Assembly: GCF_002285795.1 (NCBI RefSeq)
Contig: NZ_CP022961.1
Coordinates: 2,480,001 to 2,544,000, forward strand
From: Plantactinospora sp. KBS50
GTDB lineage: Bacteria; Actinomycetota; Actinomycetes; Mycobacteriales; Micromonosporaceae
Direction of reading: 5' to 3'
Length of the DNA: 64,000 nt
Part shown: piece after piece, positions 34,983 to 43,065 of the stretch
Numbering within the stretch: the stretch's first letter is position 1
How the letters are laid out: the number at the start of each line of letters is the position of its first letter
The notes under the pieces: generated by a model
What the model was told of the DNA's origin: nothing
The model's database searches: none
Seen by the model: only the letters and a program-made list of their open reading frames with translations
Position numbers and translations under genes: made by a program

Positions 34983-36002
34983 TCAGCCGGGGTTGGTCAT
35001 TTCGAGGATCGCGCAGGACCAGCTGAAGCCGCCGCCCACGCCGAGCAGCGCGCACAGGTCACCCGGGCGCAGCCCGTCGGTGTCCAGCAGGTGCCGCAGG
35101 CCGGCGAACTGGTCGCCGGCGCCGAGGTGGCCGATCCCGCGTCCCCACGGCCAGGTGGTCTGCGCCGGGTCGATCTCGAACGGCTGGAAGAACGTGTTGT
35201 CCATCCGCCGGCGGCCGAAGTTGGGCAGCACGAAGCGCCGGATGTCGGAGAGTTCGACGCCGGCCTCGGCGAGCGCGGTCTTGAGCACCAGGTGCTGCCC
35301 GGTGGCCATCCGGCCGACCACGAAGGACGCGCCCTCGGCCCGCAGGTAGGCGCGGGTGGTGTGCCGGACGTTCAACGGGGTGCGCCGGGTCATCGGCCCC
35401 GGGCTGAACGGGTCGTCGCCGCGGTGCATCGCCTCCAGCGAGCTGTCGCTGTGCAGCACCAGGCTGCGCAGCCGGGCGAATCCGCCGCCCCGGCTCGCCA
35501 CGACCGCGGCGCCACCGTCGGCGAAGACGGTGCCCGGGTCGCTGCGCCACCGGTCGATGCCGGGCGGGCAGAACCGGTCGCCGCAGGTCAGCAGCGCCGA
35601 GTCGCCGGCCGGCCGGGTGGACAGGAAGCTCGCGGCCAGCGCCAGGCTGGCCATCCCGCCGTTGGAGGTCTGCCGGATGTCGATCGCCGGGCAGCGGTCC
35701 CCGACGGTCTCCCGTGCCACGTACGAGGCCGGTGCCCACATGTCGTGGCCCTGGTAGTAGAGCGCGCTGTGCAGCAGCAGCTCCACCGTCTCGCCGGCCG
35801 CGCCGGCGTCGGCGAGGGCCGCCCGGGCGGCCCGGACCGCCAGTTCGGGCCCGGCGAGATCGGCGGAGACGGTGACCGCGTCCATCGCGTTCTGCGCGGC
35901 CAGGGCCGCGTCGCAGAGCCCGTCCGCGGCCGCCTGCTCGGCGCTGACCGCGGGCGGCAGCCAACTGCCGCACCCGGCGATGTAGATGTCCTCGAACCTC
36001 AC
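34983..36002 (-). CDS. KAS III-like protein with Ser in place of the active Cys
   Basis: This 339-residue thiolase-fold protein is paralogous to the one at 29546 (matching VARETVGDRCPAIDI with VADRTGHPAVPALDV). At the nucleophile site it reads DIRQTSNGGMASLAL: Ser113 stands where the paralogue has Cys116. DpsC of daunorubicin synthesis is a known Ser-type KAS III that works with an acyltransferase in starter choice, and a malonyl-type acyltransferase gene is divergent from this one. The family His/Asp pair is kept in GRGIGHLGAGDQ. The GTG at 36002 follows GAGGGG. It could act as priming ketosynthase, acyltransferase or decarboxylase; I cannot tell which. Confidence 0.85.
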   Translation of the reverse strand: MRFEDIYIAGCGSWLPPAVSAEQAAADGLCDAALAAQNAMDAVTVSADLAGPELAVRAARAALADAGAAGETVELLLHSALYYQGHDMWAPASYVARETVGDRCPAIDIRQTSNGGMASLALAASFLSTRPAGDSALLTCGDRFCPPGIDRWRSDPGTVFADGGAAVVASRGGGFARLRSLVLHSDSSLEAMHRGDDPFSPGPMTRRTPLNVRHTTRAYLRAEGASFVVGRMATGQHLVLKTALAEAGVELSDIRRFVLPNFGRRRMDNTFFQPFEIDPAQTTWPWGRGIGHLGAGDQFAGLRHLLDTDGLRPGDLCALLGVGGGFSWSCAILEMTNPG

Positions 36003-36355
36003 CAGCAGCCCCTCGTCCGCACCGGGCACGCTCGCCCCGCCAGCCGGCACCGTCAGCGACGCCGGCGGGTACCGCCGGCCCCGCCAGCGGGCGCCGCCCG
36101 GCTCGTGGCCCAGGCGGCGCCCGGCAGTGGCCGGTGGCCGGGCCGCCGCCGGGGCAGGGCCCGGGGGTGCCCGGCGCACCGGACTCGGCGGATCGCGCCT
36201 TGCCCACGGTGGCGGTCCCGGCTCGACCGCCGGACGAGGACCGACCGAGGGGCTGGCCGGGGCGCCCCCGCCCGGGTCCGCGACCGCCCGTCGAGCCGGG
36301 CTCGAAGGCGGCCGGCCAGCGTGGGCGGGTCGACCGGCGGCAGCCAGGGGGAAGC
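36003..36355. other. 353-bp divergent intergenic region
   Basis: This gap separates the minus-strand KAS III-like gene from the plus-strand acyltransferase gene and should hold both promoters. It is extremely GC-rich. I see only short inverted repeats (for example GGTGC/GCACC near 36169) and no convincing -10 element or small gene. Confidence 0.5.
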
Positions 36356-37528
36356 ATGACCAGCGGCACCACGACCAGGCACCACGACCGGGCGAGCGGC
36401 GACCGGGCGGCCCGTGACCGCACGGCCCGTGACCGCGCGCCCGGCGACCGCGCGCCCGGCGACCGCCGGCCCGGCGCGGCGCCCTCCGGCGCGGCCACGC
36501 CGGGCACCGGCGCCCCGCGGCCGGTCGCGCTGCTCTTCGCCGGCCAGGGCGCCCAACGGGTACGGATGGCGGCCGGCCTGTACGACGCCGACCCGGTCTT
36601 CACCGACACGATGGACGAGGTCTTCCGGTGCTTCGGCGCCGAGGGCCCGGCGTTGCGTGCCGACTGGCTGGCCGAGCGGCCGGTGGTGCCGATCGACGCG
36701 GTGGGTCGGGCGCAGCCGCTGCTGTTCGCCGTGAACCTGGCGCTCGGCCGGATGGTGTGCGGCTGGGGTGTCCGGCCGGCCGCGCTGGTGGGGCACAGCG
36801 TGGGCGAGATCGCCGCGGCGACCCTGGCCGGGGTGTTCGAGACGGCCGACGCGGTGGAACTGCTCCGCAACCGGGTGGTCGGTTCCGTCGACGCCCCGCC
36901 GGGCGGCATGCTCGCGGTGGCCGCGAGCGTCGCGCAGGTCACCCCGTACCTGGGTCCGGAGGTGGCGGTGGGCGCGGTGAACGCGCCCCGGCAGACGGTG
37001 CTGGCGGGTCTGGACGGCCCGCTGGCCGAGGCGGCGGAGCGACTGCGCGCGGCCGGGTACGTCTGCCAGCGGATCGGCTGCTCGGTGGCGTTCCACAGTC
37101 CGGCCGCGGCGGATCTGGTGGCCGGCTCGCTTCCGGTGCTCCGCCGGCTCCCGCTGGCGCCACCGCGGCTGCCGGTGTATTCCGCGTACACCACCTCCCG
37201 GCTGACCGCGGAGCTGGCGGCCCGGCCGGAGTTCTGGGCCGGGCACGCGGTCGAACCGGTGCTGTTCTGGCCGACCCTGGACGCCCGGCTGGCCGAGCGG
37301 GACCTGCTGCTGGTGGACGCGAGCCCGGGCCAGGCGCTCGCGGTCGCCGCCCGCCGGCATCCGGCGGTGGCGGCCGGCCGGAGCGAGGTGCTGGCGCTGC
37401 TGCCGGCCCGGCCCGGACCGGGCGAGGCCGACAGGCGTTCGGTGGTGGCGGCGGCGGAGCGGATCCGGGCCGAGGGGCACGAGATCGCGGTGCCGCCGCA
37501 CCCTCCAGCCATCGTCGAGTCGCGCTAG
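36356..37528 (+). CDS. Malonyl-type acyltransferase (AT)
   Basis: This 390-residue acyl-CoA:ACP transacylase has FAGQGAQRVR near residue 61, the nucleophile Ser148 in GHSVGEIAAA and the His of VAFHSPAAADL near 243. GHSVGE together with AFHS fits malonyl rather than methylmalonyl preference. DpsD-like transferases beside DpsC-like KAS III proteins are known in anthracycline clusters, where they influence starter choice. The first 50 residues are a basic-acidic repeat (DRTARDRAPGDRAPGDR) from a 15-base iteration, unlike any family member I know; the catalytic domain proper begins near PRPVALLFAGQ. GGGGGAAG precedes the ATG. Confidence 0.9.
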   Translation: MTSGTTTRHHDRASGDRAARDRTARDRAPGDRAPGDRRPGAAPSGAATPGTGAPRPVALLFAGQGAQRVRMAAGLYDADPVFTDTMDEVFRCFGAEGPALRADWLAERPVVPIDAVGRAQPLLFAVNLALGRMVCGWGVRPAALVGHSVGEIAAATLAGVFETADAVELLRNRVVGSVDAPPGGMLAVAASVAQVTPYLGPEVAVGAVNAPRQTVLAGLDGPLAEAAERLRAAGYVCQRIGCSVAFHSPAAADLVAGSLPVLRRLPLAPPRLPVYSAYTTSRLTAELAARPEFWAGHAVEPVLFWPTLDARLAERDLLLVDASPGQALAVAARRHPAVAAGRSEVLALLPARPGPGEADRRSVVAAAERIRAEGHEIAVPPHPPAIVESR

Positions 37529-37575
37529 CCGGGTACCCGCGATCGTCGATACCGACAGCCGTCACAAAGGAGCCG

Positions 37576-38532
37576 ATGATGACGCGACCCGCGATCACCA
37601 CAACCGGTCTACGCAAGGAATACCAGTACGGGCCGCACACGATCAAGGCCGTGGACGGCATCGACCTGTCGGTCGCCGAGGGGGAGTTCTTCGGGCTGCT
37701 CGGCCCGAACGGCGCCGGCAAATCCACCACGATCGGCATGCTGACGACCCGGATCCGCCCGACCGGCGGTTCGGCGACGGTGGCCGGCATCGACGTGCTG
37801 GCCCGCCCGGTCGAGGTCCGCCGGCGGGTGGCGGTGGTGACCCAGCGCAACACCATGGACCGGCAGATCTCGGTGCTGGAGAACCTTGAGTTCCGCGGCC
37901 GGTACTTCGGGATGGGGCGCCGGGAGGCCCGCCAGCGCGGGATGGAGCTGCTGACCCAGTTCGACATCGCCGACAAGGCGAAGGCGTCGCTGGACGAGGT
38001 CTCCGGTGGGCAGGCACGGCGGGCGATGATCTGCCGGGCCATCATGCACCGGCCGGAGGTGCTGGTGCTGGACGAGCCGTCGGCCGGGGTCGACCCGCAG
38101 ACCCGGCTGCACCTGTGGGAGCTGCTGCGGCAACTGCACGCCGAGGGGCAGACCGTGCTGCTCACCACGCACCACCTCGAAGAGGCCGAGTCGCTGTGCC
38201 AGCGGATCGCGATCATCGACCACGGCCGGGTGGTCGCCGACGGCGGCATCGACGAGATCAAGAACGCGGCCGGCGCGGAGGCGGTGACCACTGTGGTCTT
38301 CACCGGTGACGCGACCCCGGTGGCGGAGATCGCCAGCAAGATCAACGACGTGACCAGGGTCGAGGTCGAGGGCAACCGGATGCGGGTGCACGCGACCCGG
38401 ACCACCGGGCTGGTGGGCGAGCTGGCCGCGGCCGGCGCGGACCAGGGTCTGTCCATCCAGGACGTCAGCACGCTCCGGCCGAGCCTGGAGACCGCCTTCC
38501 TCAACCTCACCGGACGGGAGTACCGGCAATGA
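37576..38532 (+). CDS. ABC transporter ATP-binding protein (drug export)
   Basis: This 318-residue ATPase is of the DrrA type, for daunorubicin-like export. Walker A is GPNGAGKSTT, the Q-loop lies in VVTQRNTMD, the signature SGGQARR is slightly changed from LSGGQ, Walker B is VLVLDEPSAGVD, and the switch His is in TTHHLEEAE. The C-terminal 90 residues form the regulatory domain usual in this group. It probably powers export of the glycosylated product and gives self-resistance. AAAGGAG precedes the ATG, and the stop overlaps the permease start (ATGA). Confidence 0.94.
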   Translation: MMTRPAITTTGLRKEYQYGPHTIKAVDGIDLSVAEGEFFGLLGPNGAGKSTTIGMLTTRIRPTGGSATVAGIDVLARPVEVRRRVAVVTQRNTMDRQISVLENLEFRGRYFGMGRREARQRGMELLTQFDIADKAKASLDEVSGGQARRAMICRAIMHRPEVLVLDEPSAGVDPQTRLHLWELLRQLHAEGQTVLLTTHHLEEAESLCQRIAIIDHGRVVADGGIDEIKNAAGAEAVTTVVFTGDATPVAEIASKINDVTRVEVEGNRMRVHATRTTGLVGELAAAGADQGLSIQDVSTLRPSLETAFLNLTGREYRQ

Positions 38533-39368
38533 CCCTGATCGCGCTGCCGCACGCGAACCTGAGTACGCGGCGGATCGGACTGCACACCTTCGGTGCCCTG
38601 CTGGCCCGGGACCTGCGCGTGCTGCGCGGGCAGTTCGGCTCGCTGCTGGTCCGGGCCGTCATGCAGCCGCTGGCCTTCACCTTCGTCTTCACCTACGTGA
38701 TGCCGAAGATCGGGCTGGCCGGCGCTCCCGGGCTGGACGGCCGCGGGTTCAGCACCATCCTGGTGCCGGGCCTGGTGGCCATCACCATCGCCATCCAGGG
38801 GATCATGGCGGTGACCATGCCGCTGCTGCTGGAGTTCTCCTACAACAAGGAGATCGAGGACCGGGCGATGGCCCCGCTGCCGATCTGGATGCTGGGCGTG
38901 CAGAAGATCGTCTCCGGGGCGATCCAGGCGTTCCTGGCCGGCCTGCTGGTCTTCCCGATCGTGCTGGTGGTGCACGCCAAGGGACAGGCGCCGTACGTGC
39001 ACGTCTACCACTGGCCGCTGTTCGTCACCGTGGTGCTGCTGTCGTGCCTGCTCGGCTCGGCCACCGGGCTGCTGCTGGGCACGCTCGTGGACATCAAGCG
39101 CGCCCAGCAGTTCTTCGCCGTGGTGGTCACCCCGCTGACCATGCTGGGCTGCGTCTACTACTCGTGGTCGACGCTGAGCCGGCTGCCGTGGCTGCAGATC
39201 GCCGTCCTGTTCAACCCGGTGGTCTACATGAGCGAGGGGCTGCGCGCGACGCTCACCCCGCAGTTGCCGCACCTGCCGGTCTGGGCGTTCCTGCTGGCCC
39301 TCGGCGGCGGCACGGTCGTCGTCGGCGGCGTCGCGGTGCGGGCGTTCGTCTCCCGGGTGGTTGGGTAG
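38529..39368 (+). CDS. ABC-2 type transporter permease
   Basis: This 279-residue membrane protein is the DrrB-like partner of the ATPase before it. Six hydrophobic segments are visible, including QPLAFTFVFTYVMPKIG, ILVPGLVAITIAIQG, VVLLSCLLGSATGLLLG and a final VWAFLLALGGGTVVVGG. The family ABC-2 signature region lies near AVVVTPLTMLGCVYYSW. Together with the ATPase it forms a two-gene exporter for the cluster product. Its TAG stop is followed directly by the GTG of the GT2 gene. Confidence 0.93.
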   Translation: MTLIALPHANLSTRRIGLHTFGALLARDLRVLRGQFGSLLVRAVMQPLAFTFVFTYVMPKIGLAGAPGLDGRGFSTILVPGLVAITIAIQGIMAVTMPLLLEFSYNKEIEDRAMAPLPIWMLGVQKIVSGAIQAFLAGLLVFPIVLVVHAKGQAPYVHVYHWPLFVTVVLLSCLLGSATGLLLGTLVDIKRAQQFFAVVVTPLTMLGCVYYSWSTLSRLPWLQIAVLFNPVVYMSEGLRATLTPQLPHLPVWAFLLALGGGTVVVGGVAVRAFVSRVVG

Positions 39369-40951
39369 GTGGCCGGCGTGCCGGTCAGCGTGGTCGTGCC
39401 CACCGTGCTGCGCAGCCCGACGCTGGTCCGCAGCGTACGGTCGGCGGTCGTCGCGGCGCAGCGGTGCGGGACCGACTCCGAGGTGATCCTGGTGGTGAAC
39501 GGGGCCGGCGGTACGCCGGTCCCGGTGGCCGAGGGTCCGGGCCTGCGGATCCTGCACTCGGCCGCCACCGGCGTGTCCGGTGCCCGCAACGACGGCGTGG
39601 CGGCGGCCCGGCACGACACCGTGCTCTTCGTCGACGACGACCTGGTGGTGCCGCCGGACTGGGCCGCGCGGATGGCCGCGGCACTGCACCAGCCCGGCGT
39701 GACCGCGGTGGCCGCTCCGGTCCGGACCGTCGCGTTGGGTCCGGTGACGGCGTACCTGGAGCATGACCGGGGCTTCGACGCCCGGCCGTCGGGGCCGGGG
39801 CGGGCGGCGACGCTGGTGACCGCGAACGCCGGCTACCGGCGGGACGCCCTGCCGGGTCCGCCGTTCGACGCGGGCCGCTACCCGCGCTTCGGCGAGGACA
39901 CCGACCTGGGGCTGCGGATCCGGGCCGCGGGCGGCGCGATCGCCTGGTGCGACGGTGGCGAGCCGCCGCTGCACGAGGTCGTCGAGGAACCGGCGTCGAT
40001 CCTGCGCCGCACCCTGCGCCAGGGCGCCGGCACCGCCCGGGTCTACCTGCAACGGCGCACCCTGGAGTACTACCTGCCGGCACCGCTGCGCACGTACCTG
40101 GACCTGACGGCCGGCCGGGCGACGGGCTGGCGCCGGTTCACCGAGGTCGCCGACCTGGGTGCCCGCGCCGTGTTCGCCACCATCGGCCTGCTGCGGCACG
40201 CCGTGCTGCTGGTCGGCTACCTGGACGAGATCGGTCGGACCTGCGGGGTCGAGCTGGTCGAGCCGGACGAGGCGGGGCTGATCCGGGACCTGGGCGCGGT
40301 GCTGACCGCGGCGGTGGACCGGGCCGGGGTCGCCGAGGCCACCTGGCGCCACCTGCCGCTCCGGGTCGGCCCGCCCGGCACCGACCCGCCCAGCACCGAC
40401 CCGCCCGGCGCAGGTCCGGCCGGCACAGGTCCGGGCGGGACCGGGCCGGTGGCCGGCTCCGACCGCCCCCACTGGCCGCGATCGGCCAGGTCCTGCACCG
40501 GTACGCCCCGGCGGTGCCCGGCGCGGTCCTGCCGGCCGCCGCGGTCGGGGACGACCTGGCCTGGCTGGGCCGGCGGGACCGGCTGTTCGCGGCCTTCGCG
40601 GCGCGCTGCCCGGCCCACCAGCCGGCCGGCATCGTCGAGCTGGAGGCGGCCGCCCGCGCGGCCGGCGTCGCCCTCAACGAGGCCCTGCTGGCCCGGGAGA
40701 ACGGCGTCGGCGCCGTCGAACCGGTCCGGTCCGGCGGTCCCCGCCCGGTTCGGCGCTGGCCGGGGGTGCCGATGGTGCCGGTACCGGCCCGGCCCGTCGC
40801 GGCGGCAGCAACAGCGGCAGCCACAGCGACGATGACAGCGGCAGCGGCAGCCACGATGACAGCGGCAGCCACAGCGACGATGACAGCAACAGCGGCAACG
40901 ACAACGACAGCGACGATCCAGGGGAGGGAAGCACCGGCGTGCGGATCCTGA
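39369..40951 (+). CDS. GT2-family glycosyltransferase with low-complexity tail, apparent frameshift
   Basis: The N-terminal 280 residues form a GT-A domain of family 2: PVSVVVPTVLRSPTLVRSV, the metal-binding FVDDDLVVPPDW (Asp-Asp-Asp) and FGEDTDLGLRIRAAGG. From about 40466 the coding sense moves to another frame (LAAIGQVLHRYAPAVPGAVLP). One extra C in the run at 40466-40470 joins them, giving about 527 residues. The second part (residues 370-470) is not recognised. It ends in a Thr/Ala/Met microsatellite tail that overlaps the next gene start. GT2 enzymes are unusual in aromatic polyketide clusters, and the substrate is unknown. GTG 39378 is an alternative start. Confidence 0.7.
40801..40918. 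repeat. ACAGCGGCAGC-type microsatellite
   Basis: Imperfect repeats of ACAGCGGCAGCCACAGCG and GACGATGACAGC units run through the 3' end of the GT2 gene, giving a Thr-Ala-Met-rich tail. The repeat ends 20 bases before the next glycosyltransferase start, just ahead of its AGGGGAGGGAAG ribosome site. Confidence 0.8.
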
Positions 40952-42105
40952 TCTCCACCATCGACGCGACGTCGCACCTGCGAACCCTCGCCCCGATCGC
41001 GCACATCGCGCGGGCGCGGGGCGACGAGGTGCTGATCGCCGCTCCCGTGGGCCTCGGTGCGGAGGTGGCCGCGCACGGGCTGCCGTTCGCGGCCGTCGGA
41101 GTGGACTGGACGACCGACCCGGGCACCGCCGAGGCGATCGGCCGGCAGCTCGCCTTCGGGGCGCACCGGGACTACACCACGACGCTTGTCGAGCGGGTCT
41201 TCCTCGGGGAGCCCGCGCTGCGCGCCGCGGCGGACCTGCAACGGTTGATCGGTAGCTGGCGGCCGGACGTGCTGCTGCGGGTCGCCGAGGAGTTCGGTGG
41301 CTACCTCGCGGCGGAGCGGGCCGGCCTCCCGCACGTGGCGGTCGCCTCCGGCTGCACCCACCTGCTCGACGCCTCGGCCGTCCGCGCGCCGCTGCGGCGG
41401 CTGCGCGACCGGTACGGCCTGCCGGCCGTGGACAACCCGGACCCGTACCGGCACATGCTGGCCGCGTTCACCCCGCCCGGGTACGACGACTACCGGACGC
41501 CGGACACCCTGCGCCGCTACCGGCAGGCGCAGCCCGGCCGGGTCGGCGAGCGGCTGCCCGAGTGGGTGGCCGAGCTGCCGGCGGACCGTCCGCTGGTGTA
41601 CGCGGCGTTCGGTTCCGTGGTCCCGGGCCTGGACTGGAAGATGCAGCCGCTCGCGTCCACCGTGCTGGCGGCGCTGGCCAAGCTGGACTGCGTGGCCGTG
41701 GTGGCGGCCGGCAGCACCGCGCCCGCGCTGAGCGCCCCGTCCGAGCACGTCCGGGTGGTCGACCGGGTGCCCCAGCCGCTGCTGCTGGAGACCGCCGACC
41801 TGTTCCTCACGCACGCCGGCTTCGGCAGCGTCCGGGAGGGGCTGCGGGCCGGTACGCCCATGGTGGCCGTGCCGGTGATCGGCGACGAGCCGTACCACGC
41901 GGACCGGCTGGCCCGGCTCGGCGTGGCGGCGACGCTGCCGGCGACCGGGCTGCGACCGGACCGGTTGACCGCCGCCTGCGCACGGGTGTTGAGCACGCCC
42001 TCGTACCGCGAGGCGGCCCGCGCGGTGCGGCGGCGGGTGCTGGCGCTGCCGCCGGTGGAGGCGCTGATCGCGGACGTGGCGACGCTGGCCGGAGCCGCGG
42101 CGTGA
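40939..42105 (+). CDS. GT1-family glycosyltransferase, group C
   Basis: This 388-residue GT-B glycosyltransferase differs from the other six. It begins MRILISTIDATSHLRTLAPIA, lacks the WGP and VIDPCP segments, and carries VYAAFGSVVPG and ADLFLTHAGFGSVREGL (THAGFGS where the others have HHGGAG). The donor site is VIGDEPYHADRL. It is nearer to macrolide- and enediyne-type transferases, so it may use a different donor or acceptor. The GTG overlaps the end of the GT2 gene by 13 bases and has a strong AGGGGAGGGAAG site. The MbtH-like gene overlaps its stop. Confidence 0.92.
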   Translation: MRILISTIDATSHLRTLAPIAHIARARGDEVLIAAPVGLGAEVAAHGLPFAAVGVDWTTDPGTAEAIGRQLAFGAHRDYTTTLVERVFLGEPALRAAADLQRLIGSWRPDVLLRVAEEFGGYLAAERAGLPHVAVASGCTHLLDASAVRAPLRRLRDRYGLPAVDNPDPYRHMLAAFTPPGYDDYRTPDTLRRYRQAQPGRVGERLPEWVAELPADRPLVYAAFGSVVPGLDWKMQPLASTVLAALAKLDCVAVVAAGSTAPALSAPSEHVRVVDRVPQPLLLETADLFLTHAGFGSVREGLRAGTPMVAVPVIGDEPYHADRLARLGVAATLPATGLRPDRLTAACARVLSTPSYREAARAVRRRVLALPPVEALIADVATLAGAAA

Positions 42106-42320
42106 TCGTCATCGACCAGTTCGACGACCCGACCGCCACCTTCCGGGTGGTGCTGGACACCGACGGCCGGCCGTCGGTGCGCTCGGACCACCTGCCCCTG
42201 CCGCCCGGCTGGACCGCCCTGCACCGGCCGGACGACTTCCAGGGCTGTTCCGACTACCTGACCCGGTACCTGGCCCGCCGTCCGGTCGCGGACGAGCGGC
42301 CCGAGGGAGGCCATCGATGA
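42102..42320 (+). CDS. Divergent MbtH-like protein
   Basis: This 72-residue protein matches the MbtH pattern: FDDPTATFRVVLDTDGRPS at the N-terminus, LPPGWT in the middle and a CSDYLTRYLARRP end. MbtH proteins bind and activate adenylation domains of nonribosomal peptide synthetases. Two of the family's tryptophan positions are changed (SVRSDHLPLP instead of SLWP, and no final W). No NRPS is present in the window. A possible partner is one of the two adenylating enzymes of the cluster. It overlaps the genes on both sides by 4 bases. Confidence 0.75.
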   Translation: MIVIDQFDDPTATFRVVLDTDGRPSVRSDHLPLPPGWTALHRPDDFQGCSDYLTRYLARRPVADERPEGGHR

Positions 42321-42787
42321 GCAAGCGGACACTGCAGGCGATCGTCCTGATCTTCGGCATCCTGCCGATCGTCACCGGGCTGCTGGCCGTCACCGGCGGG
42401 CCGGACGGGATGCTGGTGCCGGAGCACACGAACTCCACCGTGGACAGCGAGGTGCGGTTCATGGCCGTCTACTGGCTGGCGTACGGGGTGTTCCTGCTCA
42501 CCCTCGTGCCCCGGATCGACCGGGCGGCGGTGCCGTTCCGGGCGGCGCTGGCGGTGATGTTCGCCAGCGGGCTTGCCCGGCTGTTGTCCACTATGGAGAT
42601 GGGTCGGCCGCATCCGGTACTGTTCGCGGCGACCTTCGTCGAGCTGCTGCTGCCGCCGGTGCTGTGGCGGTGGCAGGCCAGCGTGGCCTCGGCCGCGACA
42701 CGTCCTCGTGCCGTGGTCGAGCGGGAGAGCGGAGGATCGGACCATGGAGTTCAACATGCGGATGAGCGGCACGCCGCGGCTCGGTAG
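42317..42787 (+). CDS. DUF4345-like integral membrane protein
   Basis: This 156-residue protein has four hydrophobic segments (AIVLIFGILPIVTGLLAVTG, MAVYWLAYGVFLLTLV, AALAVMFASGLARLL, ATFVELLLPPVLW). The GMLVPEHTNSTVDSEVRFMAVYWLAYG arrangement resembles DUF4345 proteins of unknown function. After residue about 125 the tail is hydrophilic and overlaps the start of the next gene. It is coupled to the MbtH-like gene (ATGA) but looks like the first gene outside the biosynthetic set. Confidence 0.7.
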   Translation: MSKRTLQAIVLIFGILPIVTGLLAVTGGPDGMLVPEHTNSTVDSEVRFMAVYWLAYGVFLLTLVPRIDRAAVPFRAALAVMFASGLARLLSTMEMGRPHPVLFAATFVELLLPPVLWRWQASVASAATRPRAVVERESGGSDHGVQHADERHAAAR

Positions 42788-42980
42788 CCTGCTCGGCCGG
42801 GTGACCGGGGGACACCTGCGGGACATCAACCGCGAGGCCAACCGGATCATCCAGCAGTCGGCCGGGCGGAGTGTCGACGAGATCACCGACGAGGTGTTGG
42901 CGATGATGCGGTCGCGGGGCCTGGACCGGGTGGACCCGGCCGAGGTCCGGCGGGCCGTGGCCGAGGCGGTCGAGAACTGA
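42744..42980 (+). CDS. Small protein of unknown function
   Basis: This is a 78-residue predicted protein, MEFNMRMSGTPRLGSLLGRV, then an amphipathic region INREANRIIQQSAGRSVDEI and VDPAEVRRAVAEAVEN. I do not recognise a family. GGAGGATCGG precedes the ATG, and codon usage fits its neighbours. It overlaps the membrane-protein gene by 44 bases in another frame. The short stretch after it (42984-43030) holds two copies of GACCGGGTCCGG that can fold into small hairpins. Confidence 0.6.
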   Translation: MEFNMRMSGTPRLGSLLGRVTGGHLRDINREANRIIQQSAGRSVDEITDEVLAMMRSRGLDRVDPAEVRRAVAEAVEN

Positions 42981-43065
42981 GCCGACCGGGTCCGGTCGGG
43001 GTCTTTCGACCGGGTCCGGCCGGGGAACGGCGGGCGGGCCGGGCGGGGTACGCGGAGAGGGACTG

